A stretch of DNA of 64,000 nt, from positions 62,001-126,000 of the forward strand of contig JAEXYH010000096.1 in NCBI GenBank assembly GCA_023451735.1. The letters are read 5' to 3'. The notes below the pieces were generated by a model. The model was given only the letters and a program-made list of their open reading frames with translations. It was not told where the DNA came from and did not search any database. This stretch comes from Pseudomonadota bacterium. GTDB lineage: Bacteria; Pseudomonadota; Alphaproteobacteria; Rhizobiales; Rhizobiaceae. The position numbers were made by a program, and so were the translations under genes. Below are positions 9,441 to 18,010 of this stretch, in pieces (position 1 is the first letter of the stretch; each line of letters opens with the position of its first letter).

Positions 9441-9490
9441 CAACTCCTTGCATTCTGCATCGCCTTTCCCGAGGTCTGCGCTATATTATC

Positions 9491-9504
9491 GATCGTTAAC
9501 GATC
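9491..9504. promoter_or_regulatory. 14-bp perfect palindrome upstream of the zinc metallopeptidase
   Basis: GATCGTTAACGATC, centred 29 nt before the metallopeptidase start, so a repressor bound here would cover the promoter or the ribosome binding site. It contains the GATCGTTAA core also seen at 6874-6882 and 20245-20253. Function is inference. Confidence 0.35.
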
Positions 9505-9526
9505 ACGTGGTCGAGGAGTGGGCACG

Positions 9527-10429
9527 ATGGAATGGAAAGGCCGCCGGCAATCGGACAATGTCGAGGATCAGCGCGGGGCTTCCATGGGAGGAAGCCCTTT
9601 TGGTCGCGGCGGGATGCGTATACCGATCGGTGGCGGGCGCCGGGGTGGCGGTGGCCTTAGCATCGGCGGTATTGTCGTGGTGCTGATCATCTGCTGGATA
9701 ACCGGCATCAACCCTTTGACGCTCTTGTCCGGCGGCGACATCGACCTCGGTGGTGGCAGCAGTCCCCAGCAATCACAACGCGCACCCGTCAATGACGAGA
9801 TGACAGCTTTCGTCCGCACCGTTCTGGCAGATACCGAAGATACCTGGGATGCGATATTCAAGGCGAACGGGCAGACCTATGAAGACCCGACGCTGGTTCT
9901 GTTTTCCGGTCAAGTGAGCTCGGCCTGCGGTTTTGCTTCTTCAGCATCCGGGCCGTTCTATTGCCCCGGAGACCGCAAGCTCTACCTCGACACGACTTTC
10001 TTCAATGAGCTTTCGCAGCGTTTTGATGCGTCCGGTGATTTCGCCGAGGCCTATGTGATCGCCCATGAAGTCGGCCATCATGTGCAAAATCTCATCGGTA
10101 TCCTGCCGAAGTTCAATCAGGCGCGCCAGCGGATGAGCGAAACCCAGGCCAACCAGATGTCAGTCAGGGTTGAGCTGCAGGCCGATTGCTTTGCCGGCGT
10201 TTGGGGCAAACACACGGACCAGAAGGGATTGCTCAGCCAGGGTGACCTGGAGGAAGCGCTGAACGCGGCGCAGCAGATTGGTGACGATACGCTGCAGAAG
10301 CGCACGCAGGGTTACGTTGTGCCGGAAAGCTTCAACCATGGAACTTCCGCCCAGCGGATGCGCTGGTTCAAACGTGGATTCGAGAGCGGCAATATGAATG
10401 CCTGCGATACGTTTTCCGGAGATGTGTAG
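9527..10429 (+). CDS. Neutral zinc metallopeptidase (YpfJ/KPN_02809 family)
   Basis: 300 residues. The family start MEWKGRRQSDNVEDQRG, a Gly-rich segment, one membrane anchor (SIGGIVVVLIICWITGINPL), and a lumenal or periplasmic zinc peptidase domain with HEVGHH (first two His are zinc ligands, Glu catalytic). A downstream ELQADCFAGVW supplies the third ligand region. Substrate unknown. The start was set at ATG 9527 with GAGGAG at 9513-9518; the in-frame GTG at 9518 falls inside that ribosome binding site. Monocistronic. Confidence 0.9.
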   Translation: MEWKGRRQSDNVEDQRGASMGGSPFGRGGMRIPIGGGRRGGGGLSIGGIVVVLIICWITGINPLTLLSGGDIDLGGGSSPQQSQRAPVNDEMTAFVRTVLADTEDTWDAIFKANGQTYEDPTLVLFSGQVSSACGFASSASGPFYCPGDRKLYLDTTFFNELSQRFDASGDFAEAYVIAHEVGHHVQNLIGILPKFNQARQRMSETQANQMSVRVELQADCFAGVWGKHTDQKGLLSQGDLEEALNAAQQIGDDTLQKRTQGYVVPESFNHGTSAQRMRWFKRGFESGNMNACDTFSGDV

Positions 10430-10511
10430 TGTGGCAGTTATGGCATGTCGGCCATGCTGCTTGATGTGAAGGCTTGGATTGACGTCAGGGAAACGGGACA
10501 GGCTCTACACG

Positions 10512-12302
10512 TCAGGCCTGTTCTGATACCTGGTTCCTGATCCACTGATTGCGGCCGTTTTTCTTTGCCGCGAGCAGCGCACGGTCCGCTCGCTCGAGAA
10601 CGCTGGATATCGGTCCGCCTTTCGGGGATGTAGAAACGCCGAGCGAAATCGTGACAGGATCGAGAAGGCGGCCTCGGTAAGATAAGGGTGCGCGCTCGAC
10701 GGCTTGCCTCAGATGTTCCGCAACCTTTTCTGCGTCCGTATCTGTCGCGCCGGATAGGAGGGTCGTGAATTCCTCTCCCCCGAACCGAAACACTTCGCCC
10801 TGATTGCCGACCACTTCGAGAAGGATGCGTGCGACGTACTGCATCACAGCATCTCCCGCGTCGTGGCCAAATTGATCGTTGAAGCGCTTGAAATAGTCGA
10901 TGTCGATCATCAGACATGCAAGCGGGATGCCCGGATTTTCAGCCAATCGATTCAAGGCCTCATCGAGAGAACGTCGGTTCAGGAGACCTGTGAGTGCATC
11001 GCGTTTTGCCATTCCAATCAGCCGCTGCCGCAGCTGGAGGTTGGCGACGGCAAGTCCTACGTTTTCTGCAAGCAATTCGAAGTACAGGCGATCCGCATGT
11101 GACGCATAATCGCCAGCGGAGGTTTCGAGATAAAGCAGACCGACGATGTCTCCGAGCGCGGTAAGAGGGATACAGAGGTTGCTGGTGTCGGCGATGTGGA
11201 TGTGGTGACAGGTAACGTCGTCACCGTCCGGCTCGCTCACATGCGGGCGTCCACGACGCAGTGCCCAGCAGTCATCGATCGAAAAATGCAGATCGGATGC
11301 AACCGGATCCGACCAATGCCCCAGTGAGTGGAGGATCGTGCCTTGCTCCTTGAGGACGAAAAGGTGACCTGCTGCATCGGGAAATATCTGCGGCATGAAA
11401 CGCGACACGACGTCGGACAGCTCTTCCTGGTTCTGGCAGGCCTGCACACGATGCATCATCTGCAGCATGAGATCCTTCATGCGCTGATCTTTCCGGCGCT
11501 CGGCATCCAACCGCTCCCGTTCCAGCCCGTTGTTCCGGAAGATCTGGATGGCGTGGTTCATCTCACCGATTTCATCCCGCCGCCCGTCGTCCAGAACCTC
11601 TACATCGTATTCCTGCCTTGCCAGACGTGTAACGACATTGCTCATTCTGATCAGCGGCATGGCCACTCGCCTGCTCAAGACGAAATACAAAACGGCAAGA
11701 AACATCAGGGCGGTCAGAACCAGCATTGACTTGGCAATGGTTCCGAAGAAATCGCTTCGAGCCTTGGCTGCGTCGACGATCCCCTGCGAACGTGCGGTAA
11801 CACTGGTTCTCACGTCTTCGATTATCTTCAGGAGATCGGTCTGCAAGCGATAATGTTCGTCCCCGAACAGAGCCTGTTGCGCGTCATTCCGCCGGCCTTC
11901 GCGATAGGCGCCGATGGCATCCTTTTCGATCTTTGCGGTAGCGTCTGCTGCGCTTCTGATCCGATCGAACATCGCCCCTTCCTCCTGCGACACGCCAAAG
12001 CGGGAGAGTTTTTCGAGGCTTCCTTCAAGGTGCCCTTCCTGGTCGTCCTCCACGTAATATCGTGCCAGATGCCGCTCATCGCCACGCATGACGTAAAGAC
12101 GAGCCTCATCTGTTCTGCTTTCTGCGAGGATGGCCAATTCTTCAGCCAGGGCATCAACCTCCAGATGTTGCTGGATCGCCGTGCGTTCCTGAGATGCGCT
12201 TCTTGCCGAGAGGATAAACGTGGAGGCTGATACTGCGGTCAGGACCAGGGTGACCGCATAGGCCAGATGTGTGATCGTACTCAATCGCATGCGGGACGCC
12301 AT
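10512..12302 (-). CDS. Membrane diguanylate cyclase: sensor-HAMP-GAF-GGDEF
   Basis: 596 residues. Order: membrane helix at ~12-31, an all-alpha periplasmic region of ~150 residues, a second helix around KSMLVLTALMFLAVLYFVL, HAMP (PLIRMSNVVTRLARQEYDVEVL), a GAF domain at roughly 280-420, and a C-terminal GGDEF domain with FGGEEF. It should make cyclic di-GMP from two GTP at the membrane in response to a periplasmic or GAF-bound signal. The GGEEF motif is intact, but the RxxD inhibitory site normally just upstream is absent (GNQG occupies that place), so product inhibition at the I-site is not expected. No EAL domain. No clear ribosome binding site, so the start could be the second Met at 12290. 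Confidence 0.88.
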   Translation of the reverse strand: MASRMRLSTITHLAYAVTLVLTAVSASTFILSARSASQERTAIQQHLEVDALAEELAILAESRTDEARLYVMRGDERHLARYYVEDDQEGHLEGSLEKLSRFGVSQEEGAMFDRIRSAADATAKIEKDAIGAYREGRRNDAQQALFGDEHYRLQTDLLKIIEDVRTSVTARSQGIVDAAKARSDFFGTIAKSMLVLTALMFLAVLYFVLSRRVAMPLIRMSNVVTRLARQEYDVEVLDDGRRDEIGEMNHAIQIFRNNGLERERLDAERRKDQRMKDLMLQMMHRVQACQNQEELSDVVSRFMPQIFPDAAGHLFVLKEQGTILHSLGHWSDPVASDLHFSIDDCWALRRGRPHVSEPDGDDVTCHHIHIADTSNLCIPLTALGDIVGLLYLETSAGDYASHADRLYFELLAENVGLAVANLQLRQRLIGMAKRDALTGLLNRRSLDEALNRLAENPGIPLACLMIDIDYFKRFNDQFGHDAGDAVMQYVARILLEVVGNQGEVFRFGGEEFTTLLSGATDTDAEKVAEHLRQAVERAPLSYRGRLLDPVTISLGVSTSPKGGPISSVLERADRALLAAKKNGRNQWIRNQVSEQA

Positions 12303-12464
12303 CTGTTAGCCGACGGAGAAAATATCTCCGAACGTCGGTTCAAGGGTCATTGCGCATTCATGTTAGCCCGTTGTGATAAACGGGAAGTCAACGCCGGGAC
12401 GGTGGTCGATATAACCAATGAGATATCCGTCGAACGTGACGGCATTCCTGCGGCTTGTGGGAGG

Positions 12465-12944
12465 CTAGCGGATCAGCAGGGCCGTTCCATACAGACCGAT
12501 TGCAAAAACGGTGTGGGCGAGAAAATTCAGCAGCCGTACCTTTTTCGGGTTGGGTGTCTTCGAGGCCGCCCAGCCGAGGCCCATGCCCGGTTGCATCAGG
12601 AACCAGCCGGCCCCTATCGTGACGATGCCGAGGATCCAGGCGGGCAGGAAGGTCGGTGACCTCATCCAGTCGGATCCCATGATCAGCACGAGAGCGACGC
12701 CGTAGAGGATGCCCACGGCATAATGGCCGATCCAGCCCAGCGCCAGTTCGTGACGATAGGGTTCTGCGGCTGAAATGCTGTCGTGGAAGACCTTGCCTTT
12801 TGCCAGATGCCGGAACCAGCGGCCTGCAGGTGCCCAGTTCGGCTTCGGCTGCTGGTACACGAAATGCAAAATAATTGCCCAGATATCCATCAGCATCGTT
12901 GCCCCGATGCCGATCAATACGCCTTGCCAGATAAGTCCAACCAT
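12465..12944 (-). CDS. DUF2938 family membrane protein
   Basis: 159 residues with four hydrophobic segments (LIWQGVLIGIGATMLMDIWAII, IGHYAVGILYGVALVLIMG, FLPAWILGIVTIGAGWFL, LLNFLAHTVFAIGLYGTALL). The family-typical GATMLMD and HDSI..AEPYRHELALGWIGHY are present. DUF2938 is an uncharacterised inner-membrane family. GGGGGAG lies upstream of ATG on the minus strand. It is divergent from the TetA-like exporter; the 164-bp gap must hold both promoters. Confidence 0.82.
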   Translation of the reverse strand: MVGLIWQGVLIGIGATMLMDIWAIILHFVYQQPKPNWAPAGRWFRHLAKGKVFHDSISAAEPYRHELALGWIGHYAVGILYGVALVLIMGSDWMRSPTFLPAWILGIVTIGAGWFLMQPGMGLGWAASKTPNPKKVRLLNFLAHTVFAIGLYGTALLIR

Positions 12945-13108
12945 TAAATTCTCCCCCTGCCTGTCGATGGATATAACCGCGATTCCTCAATCAATCGCAC
13001 CAAAAACTTTCAAATGTTCCCTTATTGTTCTGGTTTTCTTTTTCCGCTATGTAGGCAGTTCAGCGACACGATCGTCTTTCCAGAGCGAGAAGTTGAGAGA
13101 TACATCCG

Positions 13109-14356
13109 ATGCTCGAACCGAAATTCGTCCGCCGTGGCCTTTTCCTCGTTTTCATCATCCTGTTTCTCGATATCATCGGTATCGCGATCATCATGCCTGT
13201 CCTGCCGGCCTTTCTGCAGGAGTTGACGGGTGATGACGTCAGTGCCGCCGCGATCGATGGCGGCTGGCTTCTCCTGATCTATTCGGCAATGCAGTTCTTG
13301 TTCGCACCTCTGCTCGGCAATCTTTCCGACCGGTTCGGGCGTCGGCCGATTTTGCTCATCTCGGTGCTGACTTTTGCGATCGACAATCTGATCTGTGCCG
13401 CCGCAACCAGTTTCTGGATGCTGTTTGTCGGCCGGGCCTTGGCAGGATTTTCGGGCGGCAGTTTTGCGACCTGTTCCGCCTATATTGCCGATATCAGCGA
13501 CGACAGGACGCGGGCGCGCAATTTCGGACTGATCGGTATCGCTTTCGGGGTCGGTTTTACGATCGGGCCGGTCATCGGCGGATTGCTGGGTGAGTTCGGT
13601 CCGCGCGTACCGTTTCTAGGCGCAGGTTTGCTGTCGCTCGCCAACTTCATCGCTGCATGGTTCCTGCTGCCGGAAACGCTGGAGCGGCATAACCGGCGTG
13701 CTTTCGACTGGCGGCGCGCCAATCCGCTCGGGGCTTTGCGCCAGATGCGCCACTATTCCGGCATCGGCTGGATTATGCTGGTGATGTTTCTCTACTGGCT
13801 ATCTCATGCCGTGTATCCGTCGGTCTGGTCCTTCGTCTCAACCTATCGATACGGCTGGAGCGAGGCGCAGATAGGCCTCTCGCTCGGGCTTTTCGGAATT
13901 TGCGCGGCGCTGGTCATGGCGCTTATCCTGCCGCGATTGATCCCGGTTCTCGGCGAATGGCGAACAAGCGTGCTCGGGATCTGCTTTTCCTGTCTCGGTC
14001 TCGCTGGCTACGCCTTCTCCTGGCAAGGGTGGATGGTCTATGCCGTGATCTTGCTGACCACGATCGAGAATGTGGCTGATCCCGCCCTGCGCAGCATCGC
14101 CTCGGCCAAAGTGCCGCCGTCGGCGCAGGGGGAGTTGCAGGGCGCAATGACGAGTATGACCAGCCTGACGACCATCATTGGTCCGGCCATATTCACCCAG
14201 CTTTTCAGTGGTTTCACCGGGGAGGGTGCAATCATCGAGTTTGCCGGCGCGCCTTACCTGATGGCAGCCATCTTCATGGCGCTGGCGGCGATCGTATTTG
14301 TGACACGCATATCGCGGGATACATCTGCGGCAGCTGTGATCCATCAGGTTTCGTGA
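13109..14356 (+). CDS. TetA-like MFS exporter (TCR/Tet family)
   Basis: 415 residues, 12 membrane segments. It has DIIGIAIIMPVLPAFL in helix 1 and GNLSDRFGRRPI as motif A between helices 2 and 3, both typical of class A-type tetracycline/H+ antiporters. Chromosomal homologs in rhizobia are widespread and need not give tetracycline resistance; substrate unknown. There is no TetR-type repressor next to it, unlike acquired tet modules. Confidence 0.82.
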   Translation: MLEPKFVRRGLFLVFIILFLDIIGIAIIMPVLPAFLQELTGDDVSAAAIDGGWLLLIYSAMQFLFAPLLGNLSDRFGRRPILLISVLTFAIDNLICAAATSFWMLFVGRALAGFSGGSFATCSAYIADISDDRTRARNFGLIGIAFGVGFTIGPVIGGLLGEFGPRVPFLGAGLLSLANFIAAWFLLPETLERHNRRAFDWRRANPLGALRQMRHYSGIGWIMLVMFLYWLSHAVYPSVWSFVSTYRYGWSEAQIGLSLGLFGICAALVMALILPRLIPVLGEWRTSVLGICFSCLGLAGYAFSWQGWMVYAVILLTTIENVADPALRSIASAKVPPSAQGELQGAMTSMTSLTTIIGPAIFTQLFSGFTGEGAIIEFAGAPYLMAAIFMALAAIVFVTRISRDTSAAAVIHQVS

Positions 14357-14484
14357 AGTCGCCCGCACAAAATCTGTTGGATCGGCTCGCGGCCTTGCCC
14401 GAAAATCGTGCCATCTTTATAGGCAATATGCTGCGCCGCTAACCATTTTCGGGAAGCGGCCTTTTCTTTTATCGAGGTTTTGAA

Positions 14485-15882
14485 ATGTCGAGCTCGCTCA
14501 ACACGGTCGCATTCGAGAGCCGGGATAACTCCTGGACCGAGCACCTGCGCTCCACGTTTGCTCTAGGGATTCCGCTTGTCGGTGCACAGTTGGCACAAAT
14601 GGCGATTCACACGACCGACGTCATCCTCGTCGGCTGGCTCGGCACAACCGAGCTTGCATCGGTGGTCATCGCCACGCAGGTGTTCTTCATCGTGTTCATT
14701 TTCGGTACCGGCTTTACCAGCGCGGTCATTCCGCTTGTCGCACAGGCGCTTGGTCACAATGACAAGGTCGGTGTCCGCCGCGCTGTGCGCATGGGGCTTT
14801 GGGTCGTTATTGCCTATTGTGCGCTGATGGCGCCGATCCTGTGGTTTTCAGAACCGATCCTGCTTGCATTGGGGCAGGCGCCGGACGTTGCTGCAAACGC
14901 TCAAGGCTATCTGCGGATCGCCCAATGGGGCATGTTCCCGGCGCTGGGCCTGTTTGCGATCCGCAGCTTCGTGACCGGGCTGGAAAAGGGGAGCATCGTT
15001 CTCTACGTCACGCTCGGCATGTTCGCGATCAATTTCGTGGTCGCCTACCTGACGATTTTCGGCCATTTCGGTGCGCCGCAGCTTGGGCTTTATGGTGCGG
15101 CGCTCGCGGCTGTCTGTGCCAATGTCACGGGGTTCGTCATTATCGTGGCCTATGTGCAGATGCATGAGACGACACGCTCCTACGAAATCTTCGTGCGCTT
15201 CTGGCGTCCCGACTGGCCGATCATTCGGGAAGTCTTTCATCTCGGTCTGCCGATCAGCTTCACCATTCTGGCCGAAACCAGTTTGTTTGCCGCCGCTTCG
15301 CTGCTGATGGGCATGATCGGCAAGCTAGAGCTGGCAGCCCATGGTATTGCGCTTCAACTCGCGTCGATCGCCTTCATGATCCCGCTCGGGCTTGCCCAGG
15401 TCGCAACTGTCCGCGTCGGGCTTGCCAATGGTCGCGGAGATGATCTTGGAGTGAGGCGGGCAGGAATTGCAGTACTGGTCGTCAGCGTCGTCTTTGCGGT
15501 CGTCGGCAGCGTCCTTTACGCGGCCTTCCCGTATTTCTGGGGCGGCCTGTTTCTGGATACGAAGCAACCCGATGCCGCCGCCGTGTTGGCGCTGGCCGCG
15601 CCGCTGATCGTCATCGCAGGGGCATTCCAACTGGTCGATGGCTTGCAGGCCGTCGGCGCCGGGCTGCTGCGCGGTCTCAAGGATACGAAGATCCCGATGA
15701 TCCTGGCGCTGATCGCCTATTGGCCTATCGGTTTCGTCTGCGCCTATGTCTTTGCGTTTCCACTTGGGTTCGGCGGAAAGGGCGTCTGGTTCGGCTTCGT
15801 GCTGGGGCTTGCCGCTGCTGCGATCTTCCTCTGCATCCGCTTCTGGATATTGGTGAAGAGCCAAAAAGAAATGGCCCGCTGA
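14485..15882 (+). CDS. MATE family efflux transporter
   Basis: 465 residues, 12 hydrophobic segments in two halves. Typical MatE sequences: FALGIPLVGAQLAQMAIHTTDVILVGWLG in the first half and HLGLPISFTILAETSLFAAASLLMG in the second. It is a NorM-like cation-coupled exporter of organic cations and drugs in the inner membrane. A GAGG lies ~8 nt upstream of ATG 14485. Its stop codon is inside the hairpin that also terminates carA from the other side. Confidence 0.9.
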   Translation: MSSSLNTVAFESRDNSWTEHLRSTFALGIPLVGAQLAQMAIHTTDVILVGWLGTTELASVVIATQVFFIVFIFGTGFTSAVIPLVAQALGHNDKVGVRRAVRMGLWVVIAYCALMAPILWFSEPILLALGQAPDVAANAQGYLRIAQWGMFPALGLFAIRSFVTGLEKGSIVLYVTLGMFAINFVVAYLTIFGHFGAPQLGLYGAALAAVCANVTGFVIIVAYVQMHETTRSYEIFVRFWRPDWPIIREVFHLGLPISFTILAETSLFAAASLLMGMIGKLELAAHGIALQLASIAFMIPLGLAQVATVRVGLANGRGDDLGVRRAGIAVLVVSVVFAVVGSVLYAAFPYFWGGLFLDTKQPDAAAVLALAAPLIVIAGAFQLVDGLQAVGAGLLRGLKDTKIPMILALIAYWPIGFVCAYVFAFPLGFGGKGVWFGFVLGLAAAAIFLCIRFWILVKSQKEMAR

Positions 15883-15894
15883 AAAGCGGGCCAT
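15860..15894 (-). terminator. Terminator of carA, overlapping the MATE stop codon
   Basis: Perfect 10-bp stem (ATGGCCCGCT 15871-15880, loop gaaa, AGCGGGCCAT 15885-15894). On the minus strand it is followed by TTTCTTTTTGG, a good U-tract for carA. In the plus direction the tail is poor, so MATE termination here is less certain. Confidence 0.85.
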
Positions 15895-15918
15895 CTTCAA
15901 ACCGTCAAGTTCTGTCGA

Positions 15919-17124
15919 TCAGCGCTCGGCAAGAGCGGGTTCCCCCTTCTTCTCGCGCACCAGATTGATGAAGCGGCGGAAGAGGTAGTGGCTGTCCTGA
16001 GGACCCGGCGATGCTTCCGGGTGATGCTGTACCGAGAAGACCGGCTTGCCGGAAAGGCGCAGGCCGCAATTGGTGCCGTCGAAAAGCGAGATGTGTGTCT
16101 CTTCAACACCTTGCGGCAGCGATTTCGAGTCGACTGCAAAGCCGTGGTTCATCGAAACGATTTCCACTTTGCCGGTCGTATGGTCCTTGACCGGATGGTT
16201 GGCGCCGTGATGGCCCTGGTGCATCTTCTCGGTCCTGGCGCCGAGCGCGAGGCCAAGCATCTGGTGGCCCAGGCAGATACCGAAAGTCGGGATGTCGGTC
16301 TTGATGATTTCCTGGATAACCGGAACTGCATATTCGCCGGTTGCAGCCGGGTCGCCCGGGCCGTTGGACAGGAAGATGCCGTCCGGCTTCAGCGCCAGAA
16401 TGTCTTCTGCGGCGGTCTGGGCCGGGACGATCGTGACCTTGCAATCGAGGCCGGTGAACAGGCGCAGGATGTTGCGCTTCACACCGTAATCGATGCAGAC
16501 GACGTGATGCTTGGCGTCTTCGGCCTTCAGTTCGCTGTAACCTTCATTCCAGACCCAGGGCTTTTCCGTCCACTGCGAGGACTGTCCGGAAGTCGCTTCC
16601 TTGGCGAGGTCGAGGCCTTCGAGACCGCTCCAAGCTTTCGCCTCGGCCTTCAATGCCTCGATGTCGAAGACGCCGTTCGGATCGTGGGCGATAACGGCAT
16701 TCGGCGCGCCGTGTTCGCGGATCCAGGCGGTCAGCGCGCGGGTGTCTACGCCGGACAGGCCGACAATGCCGCGGCTCTTCAGCCAGTCGTCGAGATGCTT
16801 TGCAGCGCGGTAATTGGACGGGTCGGTAATGTCGGCCTTGAAGATCACGCCGACCGCGCCGCGGCGAGCGGCCGGCGTCAGGTCTTCGATGTCTTCGTCA
16901 TTGGTGCCGATATTGCCGATATGCGGGAAGGTAAAGGTTACGATCTGGCCAAGATAGGACGGGTCGGTGAGGATTTCCTCGTAACCGGTAAGCGCCGTGT
17001 TGAACACGACTTCCGCCGGAACCTTGCCGGTCGCGCCGATACCGGTTCCTTCGATGACTGTGCCGTCCGCAAGAACGAGGAGGGCGGTGGGCTTCTTCGG
17101 GGTCCAGGGAGCAGTGCCGGTCAT
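15919..17124 (-). CDS. carA: Carbamoyl-phosphate synthase small subunit (glutaminase)
   Basis: 401 residues. CarA hydrolyses glutamine and passes ammonia to CarB. The N-terminal CPSase small-chain domain starts ALLVLADGTVIEG; the class I glutaminase domain has the nucleophile in FGICLGHQML and the His/Glu pair in HHPEASPGP. The start at MTGTAPW (17124) has AAGGA 5 nt upstream; an in-frame ATG at 17181 adds 19 Arg-rich codons and is less likely. It ends in the terminator at 15860-15894, so it is not co-transcribed with anything downstream. Head-to-head with YqeY, as commonly seen in Rhizobiaceae. Confidence 0.98.
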   Translation of the reverse strand: MTGTAPWTPKKPTALLVLADGTVIEGTGIGATGKVPAEVVFNTALTGYEEILTDPSYLGQIVTFTFPHIGNIGTNDEDIEDLTPAARRGAVGVIFKADITDPSNYRAAKHLDDWLKSRGIVGLSGVDTRALTAWIREHGAPNAVIAHDPNGVFDIEALKAEAKAWSGLEGLDLAKEATSGQSSQWTEKPWVWNEGYSELKAEDAKHHVVCIDYGVKRNILRLFTGLDCKVTIVPAQTAAEDILALKPDGIFLSNGPGDPAATGEYAVPVIQEIIKTDIPTFGICLGHQMLGLALGARTEKMHQGHHGANHPVKDHTTGKVEIVSMNHGFAVDSKSLPQGVEETHISLFDGTNCGLRLSGKPVFSVQHHPEASPGPQDSHYLFRRFINLVREKKGEPALAER

Positions 17125-17426
17125 GTCTATCCTTCTGACCCATCGCTCCCGTCTCGGCGAAGACAGGCTGCAGGGGTTCATCTTGTCGCAGAAAAAGGCG
17201 CAAGCGTTGTCGCTGGCGGCTCTTCAATCCAAATGTCGTGCAGGTGCGGGAAAATAAACAAAGGCTAAGGCGCGGTCAATCGCATCCGTTAAAGAATCAC
17301 CCTCATTCGCAGGACAAAAGCGGGAAAAGATTGATCGGTCTGCCCGCCTGATCTATCACCACCGCCAACAGCCCTCGGAAGGGCACTGCGGGATGTTCGG
17401 CCCGCGCCATGACGGAGAATACGAAG
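17125..17426. other. Intergenic region between divergent carA and YqeY
   Basis: About 300 bp that must hold both promoters. The carA leader contains a short in-frame reading frame running into carA from 17181 and a weak hairpin (GTCT-tcgccg-AGAC on the minus strand). I see no clear attenuator with a U-run and no recognised riboswitch. Confidence 0.4.
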
Positions 17427-17879
17427 ATGATGCGCGAAAAGCTCACTGAATCCATGAAAGAAGCGATGAAGGCCAAGGACAGTCGCCGGCTTTCCACCGT
17501 TCGCCTGATCCAGAGCGCGATCAAGGATCGCGACATCGCCAATCGCGGCGTCGGCAAGGAGGCGGCGAGCGATGACGAGATCCTGCAGATCCTGCAGAAG
17601 ATGGTGAAGCAGCGCGAAGAGTCGGCCAAGATCTATGAGGATGCCGGCCGCGCGGAGCTTGCAACCCAGGAGCGCGAAGAGATCGACGTGCTCAAGACCT
17701 TCATGCCGGAGCAGCTCTCCGACGACAAGGTGGACGAGATCGTTGCCGCGGTTGTCGCCGAGATCGGCGCTGCCGGCATGAAGGACATGGGCAAGGTCAT
17801 GGCAGTTCTTCGCGAGCGTTATGCCGGCCAGATGGATTTCGCCAAGGCTTCCGGCGTCATCAAGGCGAAGTTGAGCTAA
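17427..17879 (+). CDS. GatB/YqeY domain protein
   Basis: 150 residues, all one YqeY domain: MREKLTESMKEAMKAKDSRRLSTVRLIQSAIKDRDI, then ...ERYAGQMDFAKASGVIKAKLS. The domain is shared with the tail of the amidotransferase subunit GatB, where it contacts tRNA; stand-alone YqeY proteins are thought to act on tRNA or translation but are not well characterised. Start ATG 17427 (MMREK) has GGAG about 9 nt upstream; an in-frame ATG at 17409 is possible. The conserved order carA - yqeY - dnaG - rpoD links it to the macromolecular synthesis region. Confidence 0.92.
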   Translation: MMREKLTESMKEAMKAKDSRRLSTVRLIQSAIKDRDIANRGVGKEAASDDEILQILQKMVKQREESAKIYEDAGRAELATQEREEIDVLKTFMPEQLSDDKVDEIVAAVVAEIGAAGMKDMGKVMAVLRERYAGQMDFAKASGVIKAKLS

Positions 17880-18010
17880 GGTCAATACTTGCCTGATTGA
17901 GTATCGCGGCGCCTGCGGGCGCCGCAATCGTTTTGCCGAGGGCTGTGAATAGCGGGTAAGATATGTCTCGCCCGTGGCGCTGCCTGTTACTTCCGCCTAT
18001 ATGAGTAGTC

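Noticed and set aside
8169..9443. Long minus-strand frame opposite fsr
   Set aside because: Composition is dominated by Arg, Asp and His, as expected for the complement of a GC-rich membrane protein gene; no family match.
13109..14356. Acquired tetracycline resistance gene
   Set aside because: No tetR repressor, no mobile element and a chromosomal-type TetA homolog; resistance cannot be inferred.
17125..17200. Pyrimidine-responsive attenuator in the carA leader
   Set aside because: Only a weak hairpin and no U-tract; no convincing leader peptide with regulatory codons.
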